A stretch of 64,000 bases of DNA, taken from the NCBI GenBank assembly GCA_047967505.1, contig CM106541.1. One strand, written 5' to 3'. A program made the position numbers and the translations under genes. Positions 1-9,774 of the stretch are shown here, one piece after another. Position 1 is the first letter of the stretch, and every line of letters begins with the position of its first letter. The DNA comes from Dipteris shenzhenensis (Eukaryota > Polypodiophyta > Polypodiopsida > Gleicheniales). The notes under the pieces were generated by a model, which saw only the letters and a list, made by a program, of their open reading frames with translations, made no database searches and was not told the DNA's origin.

Positions 1-137
1 AGTAACTGCAGAGGAAAATAGAAACATTAATGCAAATGTGTGCATTGGGGCTGAAGTTGAAAGGCAACAATCAAAACCTCAGAACGACAGATAACTTTAG
101 AAGGCACCTAAAGGCACATCAAAAAATCTACTAGAAA

Positions 138-377
138 GTGGCCTTTAAAAAGGATTCTCAAATGAAAATGGATTCAAACCATAAGGCACACAGAAAGCCA
201 CATAAGAGGGCATGGTGGATTATGTACGAATATGGCAGCCATGGTTCAATTTCAAAAATGAAAGAGAAGCTGAGGAGAAGGAACCTCTCACAAAGTGTAG
301 CTCTAATTGATTCAATGTCACTAATCTCTGATCCAAGCCGTCCTTTCAAGTCAAGTGAAATGAGCATTGTTTCATGA
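138..377 (+). other. Unidentified reading frame at the left edge
   Basis: A basic, serine- and lysine-rich frame of about 80 codons ends at a TGA. Upstream the same frame is open to near the window edge except for one TAG at 132-134, giving about 120 codons with one stop. I recognise no domain. It has no LINE or LTR-element signature and is unlike its transposon neighbours, so it could be a remnant of a host exon or chance. No splice sites or promoter could be assigned. Confidence 0.15.
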
Positions 378-548
378 AAGCCAGTATTTTATCCCACATC
401 ACAATTATGAAGGCAAGTACATAATCCAAACAAAACAAAAGTAGTTATGATGATGTAAGAGACGGGAGAGCCAATATAGTGAAGTGTCTTCAAAGTCCAT
501 CGTAGTGGGACCAATGCAATGATTCCACACTCAAAAGTAACCTAGCCA
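378..548. other. No recognisable feature
   Basis: I see nothing assignable here. It lies just beyond the 3' end of the decayed minus-strand LINE and may hold that element's lost 3'UTR. Confidence 0.2.
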
Positions 549-1240
549 CTATGTCGTTGCAGTCTCAGAATTTCCCAAGAACCTGTCCCACTGGCTCATA
601 TTTCCAATGTGACATGCTGATTTCCATGAGGTCCTTACGATGAAAAGGTGCATCCAAGGTGTGAGATTAGAAACAATCTCCCAAAGCAACCAGTTAGTAT
701 AGGTAACGGTGGTCCTGGTTGGGATTGGAATATGGAGATCATCCATTTGTGATATTTCACCATCAACAAAGGGCATTTTGTCAAAGAGAGTCTGATCTTC
801 TGCCTTAAGACTCATGCAGTAAAGCTGGCTAGCACGAGTCCTGAAAAACAACCCAAGTAGCAGTGATCCTCACCAGTTGTACATCCCGTGCAGATGGTCA
901 TACACTGAATGCAATACCATAAACAATGACTTGCACTCTTCTCCAAGCCTAACATTATGGAGACCTGCCCATCCTTTAGAATACACAGTGCCCCAGATTG
1001 AGTAAAGCAAACAAAAAATGCAATCTTTCTTTCCCAAAGAAAGAGTGCGCAATCAATGAAGCCTGATAATTGCCTTGATCTTATCCAATGAGGAAAAGCT
1101 ACTATGCCAATGATGGACTCTTAAAAGTATTAGATAGTTGATCTTGGTAGTACATTGAAAGGACTTGATAGTCTTCCAAGATAGTCTCTGCTCCTCTAGG
1201 TCCAACAAACTAAGCCAGAGTCATAGGATCGATTGGACCC
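549..1240 (-). pseudogene. Decayed LINE ORF2 C-terminal region
   Basis: Read on the minus strand, several short blocks align in order with the C-terminal third of the intact LINE ORF2 elsewhere in the window. A HHWHSSFSSLDK-like block matches PHWDSFFITAD; IFCLLYSI matches LFFWLSIH, the segment before the zinc finger; and WEIVSNL..W matches WEIIASI..W downstream of it. The cysteines of the finger are lost and stops and frameshifts are frequent. This is an old, inactive copy, far more diverged than the LINEs at 4.3-12 kb. The assignment rests on spaced matches, so the borders are approximate. Confidence 0.5.
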
Positions 1241-1379
1241 TGCAGCGTGGTCTCAAAGATTGCTCTCTAGAATGGATCAATGGTCAAGATTTCCTAAGGT
1301 GAAAATCGCTCTGCTTATGTGTCACTCATTCAAGTCCAAACTACATCCTCATCTGTTGTAGATCTTTGCTCTCTCTGTT

Positions 1380-1628
1380 ACATGAAGTACCAAAAGAGCC
1401 TGGAATCAGAGTCTGCTAACATTTCAATTGCCTCCGTGGAGAAGTTGATCCTCTCAACAAATGAGGGTGGACTAAATAACATTGATGTAGATGGTCAGTG
1501 TAAATCTTTGCCTTGCAAGTTGATTGTTAGGGATTTTATGCCAAGGTGAGAGCCGCGGACAAGATTTTTAGGCTGCTCACTATGTGGAATAGTTTTGTTC
1601 AGGATGATCATGGCATGCCTCTTAGAGC
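1380..1628 (+). pseudogene. Decayed LINE ORF2 fragment, left of the TRIM
   Basis: The plus-strand frame ending near 1549 keeps the ORF2 block GGLNNIDVDGQC..LPCKLIVRDFMP, equivalent to GGLNIIDPDLQC..LLCKVVVRGLMP in the better-preserved copies. It is preceded by a match to the segment ending in ILPTWEGGL. It continues through the part equivalent to WNDSILDEHGRPLG up to 1628, where the TRIM begins. The other half of the same LINE resumes at 2518 at the expected position. Inactive, with many substitutions. Confidence 0.65.
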
Positions 1629-1892
1629 TGTCAGGGCAGCCAGAAGGTGTCACATGTAAGCGCCGGGTGCAGGGTCCCAATCCCAGCCCTGCAGTCTCCA
1701 GAGACTCCCAAAAAATCCCAGGAGGGATACTCTGGAGGTCTTCAAATCTGTCCATATATTCAAGGGTCACTTTATGAGTTGTTTTTCATATGGGGCTATT
1801 GTCCCCTAAATCCATGTGTCTTAAGTGCACAAGGCCCCCTCAATTACAATGCCACAGATGAGGTTATTGGCCCAACCACAAATGTTCCAACA
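1629..1892 (-). repeat. TRIM 3' LTR
   Basis: 264 bp copy of the direct repeat, distal to the primer site. The polypurine tract expected just inside it (revcomp of about 1893-1905) is weak. Confidence 0.83.
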
Positions 1893-2231
1893 ACCCGCCA
1901 TGGGCCAAGCACCAAGTACAATAACTGACCACCCACACAGGGCAGGGTCAGCACAACACGAAGGGTCACACAGAACAGTCAGAGGGCCAGGCCAACACAA
2001 TGCACAGGGTACAACACAAATCGCTGCCAGTGACCAGTCAGAACAAAGTCGCCCCAAGTGCAGCAACAATCAAAGACTGCCAGTGAGAAATCACATCAAG
2101 GTCTGCGCCATGCCATAGACAAACGGACAGTCAGCTGCCAGTGAGCAGCCACCGTCTCAAGTCCAAATCTGCAGACAGCCACCAATGAGCAGCCGCCGCC
2201 AAATTTCGGACAATCTGCAGGGCTTTGCCAT

Positions 2232-2243
2232 GCTCTGATACCA
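2232..2243 (-). promoter_or_regulatory. TRIM primer-binding site
   Basis: Minus-strand TGGTATCAGAGC, the complement of the 3' end of plant initiator Met-tRNA, separated from the LTR by one base. This is the usual first-strand priming site of many plant LTR elements. Confidence 0.9.
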
Positions 2244-2244
2244 C

Positions 2245-2517
2245 TGTCAGGGAACCCAGAAGCTGCCACATGTAAGCGCCAGGTGCGGGGTCCCAAACCC
2301 ATCCCATAGCCACACTGCAGCCTCCAGAGCCTCCCAAAAATCCCAGGAGGGATACGATAGAGGTCTTCAAATCTTCCCATGTATTCAAGGGTTACTTAAT
2401 TATATCTTTGCACGTGGGCCAATTGTCCCCTAAATCCACGTGTCTTCATGTGCACAAGGCCTTCTCGATTACAATGCTACACACGAGGGGATTGGGCCAA
2501 CCACAAATGTTTCAACA
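2245..2517 (-). repeat. TRIM 5' LTR
   Basis: 273 bp direct repeat; the element's 5' LTR because the primer-binding site lies directly inside it. It is clearly related to the 264 bp copy at 1629-1892 but has several substitutions and small indels, so the insertion is not recent. Confidence 0.85.
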
Positions 2518-2830
2518 AGAGCATCAGGATATATGCAATGGTCTAGGTGGGAGAGACGTCCAGCTACCACGGTGGGGACTTGGTAGACTGCATCACAAGG
2601 GATAGCAGACGGCCCAACCCCATGAGATGGATGGGTACCTTCTCAAGCATAGGCATTCCTTTTCAAGTGATTGATTTTTTGGGAGAGGCAGATGGTCCTA
2701 TTGTATTTTCAATGCAGTCTGGTGGTAGGTTGGTGAGATCACAATATGATATTGATATTATTCAAGAAGAACTATTGAAGTTTTCATCTGCATGAACTTC
2801 CAATGCAACAATATCCACTAGTCAATGGTT
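2518..2830 (+). pseudogene. Decayed LINE ORF2 fragment, right of the TRIM
   Basis: Continuation of the LINE broken by the TRIM. The first bases match the block reading MQWSRWERG in other copies. Further on, WMGTFSSIGIPFQVI matches WMGAFSRTAVPLQVI, and a GGRLVRS..D block matches GGRLLRS..D. The match fades after about 2830. Multiple stops make it non-functional. Confidence 0.7.
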
Positions 2831-3556
2831 GTTCTCATTTCACATAAGAGTATCCAATAATTATATATTTGGCCATTTTGAGATGAAGTCAGGGAAAACA
2901 TGCCCTTTTTCCTGGGCACTACTGGTATATCCATGGTATGAAAAAGCTTCATATTGAATCTGTACATATCCTGACTTACAACACCTGAGAACTGACTGTT
3001 CATGATGATCTTGTATTCACCAAAAGGTCAAAATTATGCAGATTGCAAAGTTATGGAATTGTGGTGGACGGTGATAGTAAGGTATAAGATAGTGGACAAA
3101 CCTGAAAAAAACAGATTGAAGAGTACTGTCTTGGCATACATTTGCATAATTATAATATCTGGAGGAAGGAAAAACCCACAATAGCATCCTAAATGGTTCA
3201 AAGAGAAAAACTGCAGTCTGGTGTGGAAGAACAAAGCGTCTGCATTTTGAAAACATATGGTTTAGACATCTATACACAAAGATCTAGTATGCCACTAAGA
3301 AAGGCTATATATTGCACCAACGATGGTATAAAGAAATCAAATAGGAAGTTATTCCATTCAAACCAACAAACCATATCATTTGCCCCTACTCATACAGTTC
3401 TCATAGCAAATGACTGAACAGAGAGCACATATACATAAGACGCCTATGCTACATGTCTCCTGAGGCATGGAAGTTGAATATGAATATCTCGAATATTTTG
3501 AATATTTTAGTGGGACAAAAGGGTAAGTGCATCCCTCTCTGCTAAATCGAGGATAC
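2831..3556. other. No recognisable gene
   Basis: AT-rich stretch with only short open frames on either strand. It may contain further decayed LINE tail, but I could not align any block with confidence. Confidence 0.3.
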
Positions 3557-3895
3557 TGTTTACTTTGTAGATGTTTCTTTCAAAAAATAGAATACATGTC
3601 CATATCATCATTCAAACACCTATTTGAGATACATAAATTTTAAGCTTCTACTTTATCCTGTTTTGCTTATGTAATCAAACCAGTGAACCTCACATGCATG
3701 CTTCATCAGTAATCTCTGCTGCATTGAGTATATTGGTTATTTTTAGATGTTTCCTTTGACAAATAGAAAATATGCCCATATCATCTGGCATATACCTATA
3801 TGAGATATTGAATTTCGTAGCTCCTACTTTACCTTGTATTCATATGTAATCAACCTGTAGACCACACATGCATACTTCATCAGTTGATCTCGCCA
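3557..3895. repeat. Diverged tandem duplication of about 160 bp
   Basis: About 3557-3720 and 3733-3895 are two direct copies. Both carry, in order, an AGATGTTTC block, CCCATATCATC or CCATATCATC, a GAGATA block, a CTCCTACTTTA-like block and CACACATGCAT/CATGCATGC..TTCATCAGT. Substitutions and small indels show an old duplication. No coding potential; the origin is unknown. Confidence 0.7.
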
Positions 3896-4287
3896 CATAT
3901 CTTGGGCCTTGCATGGATTCAAGGTGATATTGGAATGACTTCCATGGATTTTGTGCGAGACCTATAAGGAGATCAATAAAACATGACTCTACTTAGCTCC
4001 CCAGAGTGAATTGCTCCATTGATAGACAAATCCCTTGAATTTGAAAAATCAATCATGGAATAGCAGTCCGGCTTTCCTTAAGTGTGCTTGGCCTTCCCTT
4101 CCTTCTTTTCTATGTATGAAAACTTTTAACCACAATGATTGTGCGATCTCCTGGAGTCATAATGACTCCAGGCCCTTGTGATTCCGTTCCAGTAGAGGGC
4201 CCTAATTTGAGAAGGGGTCTTATTAAAGGATTCTACTTTGGCACATACATTACTTGGAAGTGGTTGGGGCTTAAAATTTCCATTGGG
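3896..4287. other. Intergenic stretch with an inverted repeat
   Basis: No gene seen. At 4150-4172 a perfect 10 bp inverted repeat, CCTGGAGTCA and TGACTCCAGG around TAA, is followed by a second 6 bp one (GGCCCT at 4171-4176, AGGGCC ending about 4201). It could be a hairpin or a footprint of a lost mobile element. Confidence 0.4.
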
Positions 4288-4737
4288 AACGGCTGCTGCT
4301 CCCCGACTCCTGCTGCCCTTCCTGCTCCCCTCCTTGCTGCCCCTCCTGCTCCTCCTTCCTGCTCCCCTCCTTGCTGCCCCCTCCCTCCCCTCCTTGCTGC
4401 CTCCTCCCTCCCCTCCCCCCTACCTCCTGCTCCCCCCTGCCTCCCCTCCCTCTCTCCCCTTCCCTACCACCCGCGCTGCTGCCAGCCCCTTCCCCGCACG
4501 CTGCTGCAGCCCCTCCCCCCCGCGCTGCTGCCTGCCTGCATGCCCCCCCCGCGCTGCTCCCTGCACAGCCCGCCCCCCCCCCCTGCGCTGTTTCTTTGCT
4601 CCCCCCCCCTCTCCTCCTCTCCTCTACCCTCCCCTCCTCTCCCCTCCTCCTCCTGCCCCCTTCCCTTCTCTGACGACGACTCCTCTCCTTGCTCAATCCT
4701 CTCTCTCCCTCCCTCCTTTCACCCTCTCCCTTCATTA
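4288..4737 (+). repeat. Pyrimidine-only tract, LINE 5'UTR
   Basis: About 450 bp of CT-rich low-complexity sequence with periodic CTGCTG and CCCTCC units. The counterpart in minus-strand LINE-6 (40046-40505) has the same composition at the same place, so this is a family-A 5'UTR feature. The long proline-, serine- and leucine-rich open frames crossing it (up to 258 codons, 4135-4911) reflect base composition, not protein coding. Confidence 0.75.
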
Positions 4738-4880
4738 GGTGTACCCCAATTTTCTTTTGGGGGTCTCTTGGGCTTCAGGAAAGCGGACAGAGTTTTTTTT
4801 TGTGTGTTTGATCGGCCTTCCCCACCTCAATTGACGAATGGGTACCCATTCAGCCAATCCGTTACCGTACACACCGGCTG

Positions 4881-5841
4881 CGAGAACCGTCACTTTCTCA
4901 AAAGACGGTAGCAGAGATCCCCCCTCTTCCTGGCAAGCCTTCGTCGGCTGTTGAGGCAGTCACGATGGAAGGGGTACCCAGGGTTAGGGTCTTTGTCGAG
5001 GACCCTAACATTTCAGATGACCACATCATGCTACAGTGACCCGATGGGTCATTCTTTCGCCAGAGATTCGAGGTTACAGGTCGTCAGGACCAGTGCAGGA
5101 TTTGAAGATCCTCCGGACACTTCGCCAGAGATTGCCCAAAGAAGAAGAAGAGGCCAAAAAAGCAACCAGCTTGTACTAGGTTATGACGGAGATCAGGAGC
5201 AGGACCTATCGCTCCACAGGCACTGCCTCAAACACGGGCCCCCCCTCCTCCTAGGGCTGCCCGAGTCCCTCCTGCACACCGCACTACCTCTGGCCCCCGG
5301 TGGGTTTCGGTCGCGGTTAGGCCCTCTACTTCAGATCATACTTCCATCGCTCCGGAGACTACTCCTCAGGAGCCTCGAGAGGCTACCCCCGTGGAGCCTA
5401 TTATTCAGGAGCCTTCTTTTGCTCCACCACACACGATCAGGCTCTGCCTTCTTCAGCAGCCCAGGGCGTTGCACCTCGTCCGCAGCACTTCTTGATCAGG
5501 ACGCAGCATAGGTGCCTCCTTCTATTGACAGAGGGAAAGGGGTCTTACATTCTTTCCCTACTTCGGTAGGAATCCTTCGGACCCCTTCCCCAGGACTGGC
5601 TCAGCGGAATTCCTTTTCCGCTCTTGAGAACCTCTCTGACCTCCCAGATGATGATTTTGTACCCTCCACTTTCGGAGAGCCAGTTATCGGCATCCTCCTT
5701 GAGAGATCCTTCTCTCTCACACTAGGGGACTTTCCTCCCCTTGGACCTCGTGTGTATGACAGGAGGTCAGCTCCGGTAGAGGGTTCTTTATCCGCCACTA
5801 GGTCGGGTAAGGTATTCCAACCCGCTTCCTCCTGCCGATGA
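4881..5841 (+). pseudogene. LINE-1 ORF1 remnant (zinc-knuckle RNA-binding protein)
   Basis: The frame starts at the same AACCGTCAC..AAAAGAC sequence as the intact ORF1 at 63.5 kb, but then jumps at about 4906 into the region 386 bp further on, deleting the DUF4283-like domain. It continues with the EIPPLPG and VPRVRVFV blocks to a CCHC knuckle (C-R-I-x-R-S-S-G-H-F-A-R-D-C, codons 5094-5135). The second cysteine codon is a TGA (5103-5105). A proline/serine-rich linker and a conserved C-terminal block (RNSFSALE..FVPSTFG) follow. The stop overlaps the ORF2 start as ATGA at 5838-5841. ORF1 proteins bind element RNA; this one is dead. Confidence 0.75.
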
Positions 5842-6832
5842 GGATAGCTAGTTGGAATATACAGGGGTTGGGCGGCATCCCTCATCGCCGTCGCAGACAG
5901 CTGATAAGGAATCAGCTTCATCCAAGCGTGTCAGGTGGTTCCTTAGACATTCTTTTTCTACAGGAACACAAACTGGATGCCAGAGATTGTTACAAGTCAG
6001 GTAAGCTGCTTTCAGGCCGGATGTTTTGGCTTCCTGTCCTGGGAACCAGAGGAGGTACTTGCATATCAATTTCAGACTCTATCCTCCCTCTGGTCATTGG
6101 ACACGGTACCATCACCCCCTCCAAGGCCCAGTGGATTTTGCTTATGGTTGACGGACGTAAGGTTGGTTTCCTCAACCTCTACGCTTCGAATAACAGAGGG
6201 GACCGTGTTCTTTTTTGGAGAGAGTTGCTCTCATAGATTCTTGGATTATTGGAGGTGACTTCAACATGGTTGAGGCACCATCTGATAAGAAAGGGGGAAG
6301 AGAAGGTGGTATTCACTCCCTTGAGAGAGTAGCTTGGGATGCCTTCTTGTTCAGATTCAGTGGCAGAGATGTTTGGTCAGATGATGCATTTCATATTCAA
6401 TCTCAGTCACTCTTGTTTTCGTGGTCGAACCGTAGGGTGCAGATGCCTTTCCATGCTCGGATTGACAGATTCTATGTGGATGACTGGGCTCTTGATAGAG
6501 GGGGGACAGTTTACATTGCACCTGGTGTTTCCACCTCCGATCATTTTCTGGTAGTTTTGTCCATCTCGGAGCCCCATCTGAGAGGACGATCTTCCAGTAT
6601 CAGGATCCCCGACGCCTTATACACAGATGATACTCTCACAGAGGCAGTCTTGGAGATCTGGGTTTCTCACATGCAGGGGCGGGTGGCTGCACCTTCACAT
6701 GTGGCCACAACACTTGCCAGTATCAACGACTTTTATCATTATGTCGCTAGTACTAGGCGAGGTGAGCTACACAGGCGGGAGATCGGTATCCGCCGGCAGT
6801 TGACAGCCCTACAGAGGGAGGAGCAGAAATGA
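5838..6832 (+). pseudogene. LINE-1 ORF2 endonuclease domain
   Basis: Starts MRIASWNIQGLGG, the N-terminus of an AP-type (exonuclease-endonuclease-phosphatase) endonuclease. The catalytic blocks follow: FLQEHKLD with the acidic residue, a GFLNLYASNNRGDR strand, IGGDFNM at about 6250, and the terminal SDHF histidine block near 6537. The domain nicks target DNA to prime reverse transcription. A frameshift near 6230 splits it into two overlapping frames (5838-6236 and 6215-6832), with a TGA at the end. Confidence 0.85.
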
Positions 6833-7947
6833 CCCTCAGATGGTTGGATCCAGGAGCGCCTTGCTGCAGCAAGGGCTCACTTACAGACATTGCTAGATCA
6901 GAGAGCAACGTATGCCTTCCATGCACAGGAGTCTTTTTGGATACAGATGGGAGGGAGAGTCAATAAACATTTTTTCTCTACACTTGGTCCCAGACATAGT
7001 AGAGAGAGTGTCAGGCAGCTTATTGACTCTGACGGGGTTTTGCAGTCTCATCCAGATACCATCATGCACTTAGCGACATATTTTTATGCCTCCCTTCTTT
7101 CTGCAGACCCTGACACACAGGCCAGAGATGTGACTAGAGATGCGGTTTGGCAACGTTTACCTATGTTGGTCACACCAGAGATGATATGCTCACTTGATGC
7201 ACAATTTACCAACACAGAATTCAAGATTGCTCTCTCCGCCCTTCATAAGGGCAAGTGCCCTGGTTCAGATGGTCTTACTCCATCTTTTTTTATAGCCTTT
7301 TGGGATATGATAGGTGATCATATTACTTCAGCTCTGTAGGGCATTTGGTACTCGGGTGAGATGCCTGACTCACCTTATCTCGAAAGGTGGCAATAGGAAT
7401 TTTGTATCCCATTGCAGACCCATCACTCTTTTGGGCACTCTATACAAAATTCTTGCCAAGGCGATCAGCATCAGATTGCAGCCCCTTATTCCAGCACTCA
7501 TCCATGATACTCAGACAGGCTTTGTGCATGGCAGGAGAATATTTGATAACATCTTTTCCTTCTGGGAAGCCTCAGAGTGGGCTATGCAGAGCAGGCAGAG
7601 GCTGGCAATTCTACTCTTGGACTTTGAGAAAGCCTATGACAGAGTAGATTGGGGTTTTCTTGAGGGCACTCTTCTACAATTCAGATTTTCAGATGCATGG
7701 ATTAGAGGGGTGCCCTCCGTTTACAGATCAGCCCACAGCCAGGTTTTGATTGGAGGGGTAAGGGGTGACAGGTTTCAAATTTCCAGATCAGTCCGTCAAG
7801 GATGCCCTTTAGCCCCCTTCCTTTCTCTTTTTGTGGTTGAAGCTATGAGTATCTTTCTTAGATCTCAAGCTGGTTTATATGGGCTGAGATTGCCCTTGAG
7901 ACAGGAGCAGGAGCTTCTGGACTGTGAGTTGGCTGATGTCACTGCCA
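6833..7947 (+). pseudogene. LINE-1 ORF2 linker and reverse transcriptase, first part
   Basis: After an in-frame stop the linker reads HARES-like and GGRVNKHFFSTLG, then LHKGKCPGSDGLTP. A frameshift near 7335 leads into the reverse transcriptase: RPITLLGTLYKILAK, TQTGFVHGR, LLLDFEKAYDRVDW and VRQGCPLAP. The catalytic FADD-type motif reads LADV (DD changed to DV) just before LINE-2 cuts in at 7948. Confidence 0.85.
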
Positions 7948-7952
7948 TTTTT
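7936..7952. repeat. Left target-site duplication of LINE-2
   Basis: ATGTCACTGCCA followed by T residues that merge with the LINE-2 poly(T); repeated exactly at 9758-9774. Confidence 0.9.
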
Positions 7953-9757
7953 TTTTTTTTTCCATGAAAAAGACTTCTATTAAGTAAGAACAAAAACCCG
8001 CGAGAGCAAGCTCAAAGCGGAATACATCATGAAATCATGAGGATAATAAAAAACCCCCTCAGAGTGAGGTGGAAAGAAACCAAGGCTGAGGCTGAAAGTG
8101 CCATCTCAACCCTGTAGTAGATTCAGAGAAGAAAGGAGAATCCTTCCATTCCCTGAAGAAAGAAGCCCTCCTAGCTGAGGCTGCACGGGAGTCCCCCTGC
8201 ATACCCGTCCATACGGCCATCAGAGTGTGTACGATGTCTGTCCAGATACTAGCCAATGTGTGCGAGGGATGAACCTGAGTACCCTCCATAGCCTCTGTGC
8301 ATCTGGATCTCCAGATATGCCAGGCTGCTATGCTCGCTATAATCTCCCAAGAAGTATCCACAGAGGCATGTACAGCTGTAAAAGGACGGTGTGTAACCAC
8401 ATCCAACGAGCAGAGCTCAACCCGATGATGTCGAACTGAAATGGCCCGGGAGGAGTCAAGTCCCTCATAGAAAACCTGAGGTCCTGTAAGAGAAAGCCAA
8501 GCCACCGAGCCCCAAGTCATAAAGAGTGGGGAATGGGCAAAGTGACTGAAGATCCTGGCTATCCCCATCCAAATCAATCTCGCCTGTCTGCAATCCCATA
8601 AGCAATGCTGAATAGACTCCGAAGCAGAAAGGCAACGAGGGCAAGTAGGGTCGGCTCCGAATCTGGACCTCCAAAGGTTCACTGCAATCCCTCCATGAAT
8701 AGAAAGCCAAAAGAAGATAGTGATCTTTCTATTCCTGTGGGATTTCCAGAGCCTCCTCCAGAAGTACCTCTGCTGATCCGCAGTAATACCAAAAGTCTCC
8801 CAATGAGGAACTCTGGAGGGTCTCCAACCTCTACTACTGAGCTGAAATCTCCTGGCATTACTGACCGTGTAACGAAAGAAGGGGATGGTCTTCTCTCGAT
8901 GCCCCGCATCAATCCACTCCCACTCTCCGGGGTCCCACTGTAAATACCTGATGGGAACTCCTCCATAGAGCCAAAGTCTCCAAGACCCGGTGGAGAGTAA
9001 CTGGGGGTCAGGGTCTAAGAACCACTCTGAATCTGATCCCTGCATCAAAAGGCCTACGACCCTGATAGGCTGAAAAGCAGACTCAAGCAATATATCATCT
9101 GTAGATCTGAGCAATCTGCCACCATCCTGGACACTGAAAACCAAAGCATCCTCCTGTGCACCTCGGAAGGCTAAGACCTGAAGTGGAACCCCGCCTCTCG
9201 AGAAAGTACCTGCCCAAGTGGAGGTAGTGAGAGGCATATCATCTGTGTCTATCCAAGCCTCTGGAAGGGCTGACTCAATCTGCAAGATCCTCCCTGCACT
9301 CCCTCTGAGATGTCCTATCAACCCTGACTTGGTTTCCTCTGGAAGCCTACGGAAGGCTTTCCAAGATCCCAAAGAAGAAGCAGGTCCCCTCTCCCACCTG
9401 GCCCACTGCATGTAGAGTGAGGCACCCAGTGGTCTGCCACGATCATCTAAAATACTGTCGTTCCACATGATGGGCTGCCTATCAATCTCTTCCCGGGAGG
9501 AAGGAGGAATCCTCCGAAGAGAGCTTCTGAAACTAGCCCAAGCTTTCAGAATGGCAACCATGAGAGGGGATGAAGGTGATCTGAGGTGTGCTGAGGTGAA
9601 AATCCATCTAACACTGCTCATCCAGTCTCCTCCTGAGGAAGGTGTGCACCTCTGTATGCTGCTGATAAGAAAGTCCTTCCACGGTTCCTGTCCTGGCATA
9701 AGTCCTCGCACCACTATCTTGCAAAGTAAGGCTCTGCACTGTAAATCTGGATCAATA
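7948..9757 (-). mobile_element. LINE-2: 5'-truncated family A insertion
   Basis: Poly(T) on the plus strand (7948-7961) marks the minus-strand poly(A). The 1.8 kb body is the 3' third of ORF2 plus an A2-type 3'UTR (ends ..AATAGAAGTCTTTTTCATGG then A). It is 5'-truncated within the block reading IIDPDLQC. A 12-17 bp TSD (ATGTCACTGCCATTTTT) flanks it. It interrupts the reverse transcriptase of LINE-1 at the LADD motif, so it is younger than LINE-1. Confidence 0.93.
8059..9757 (-). CDS. LINE-2 ORF2 C-terminal region, uninterrupted frame
   Basis: One open frame of about 566 LINE codons, from the truncation point to the natural stop, without any break. It covers the region downstream of the reverse transcriptase and the zinc-binding tail CPRCLSASESIQHCLWDC (C-x2-C-x8-H-x4-C, the zf-RVT pattern) at about 8580-8640, ending QPWFLSTSL. 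The frame happens to extend another 43 codons leftwards into LINE-1 antisense sequence (to 9885), which is not native protein. It lacks endonuclease and RT, so it cannot act alone. Its intactness shows a recent source copy. Confidence 0.75.
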
Positions 9758-9774
9758 ATGTCACTGCCATTTTT
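9758..9774. repeat. Right target-site duplication of LINE-2
   Basis: ATGTCACTGCCATTTTT, identical to 7936-7952; LINE-1 resumes here. Confidence 0.9.

Larger units (their letters stand above)
1629..2517 (-). mobile_element. Complete TRIM (miniature LTR retrotransposon)
   Basis: Two direct repeats of 264 and 273 bp flank a 352 bp interior. On the minus strand each repeat begins TGTTG and ends CTGACA, the TG..CA ends of an LTR. One base inside the right repeat lies the reverse complement of the initiator-Met-tRNA primer site, which fixes the orientation as minus. The element is flanked by a perfect 5 bp duplication, AGAGC (1624-1628 and 2518-2522). The interior has no gag or pol domain. Such elements are moved in trans by enzymes of full-length LTR elements. 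It interrupts an older LINE whose sequence continues on both sides. Confidence 0.88.

Noticed and set aside
4135-4911. 258-codon proline/serine-rich frame
   Set aside because: Crosses the CT-rich LINE 5'UTR; its residues follow base composition and three overlapping frames are equally open.
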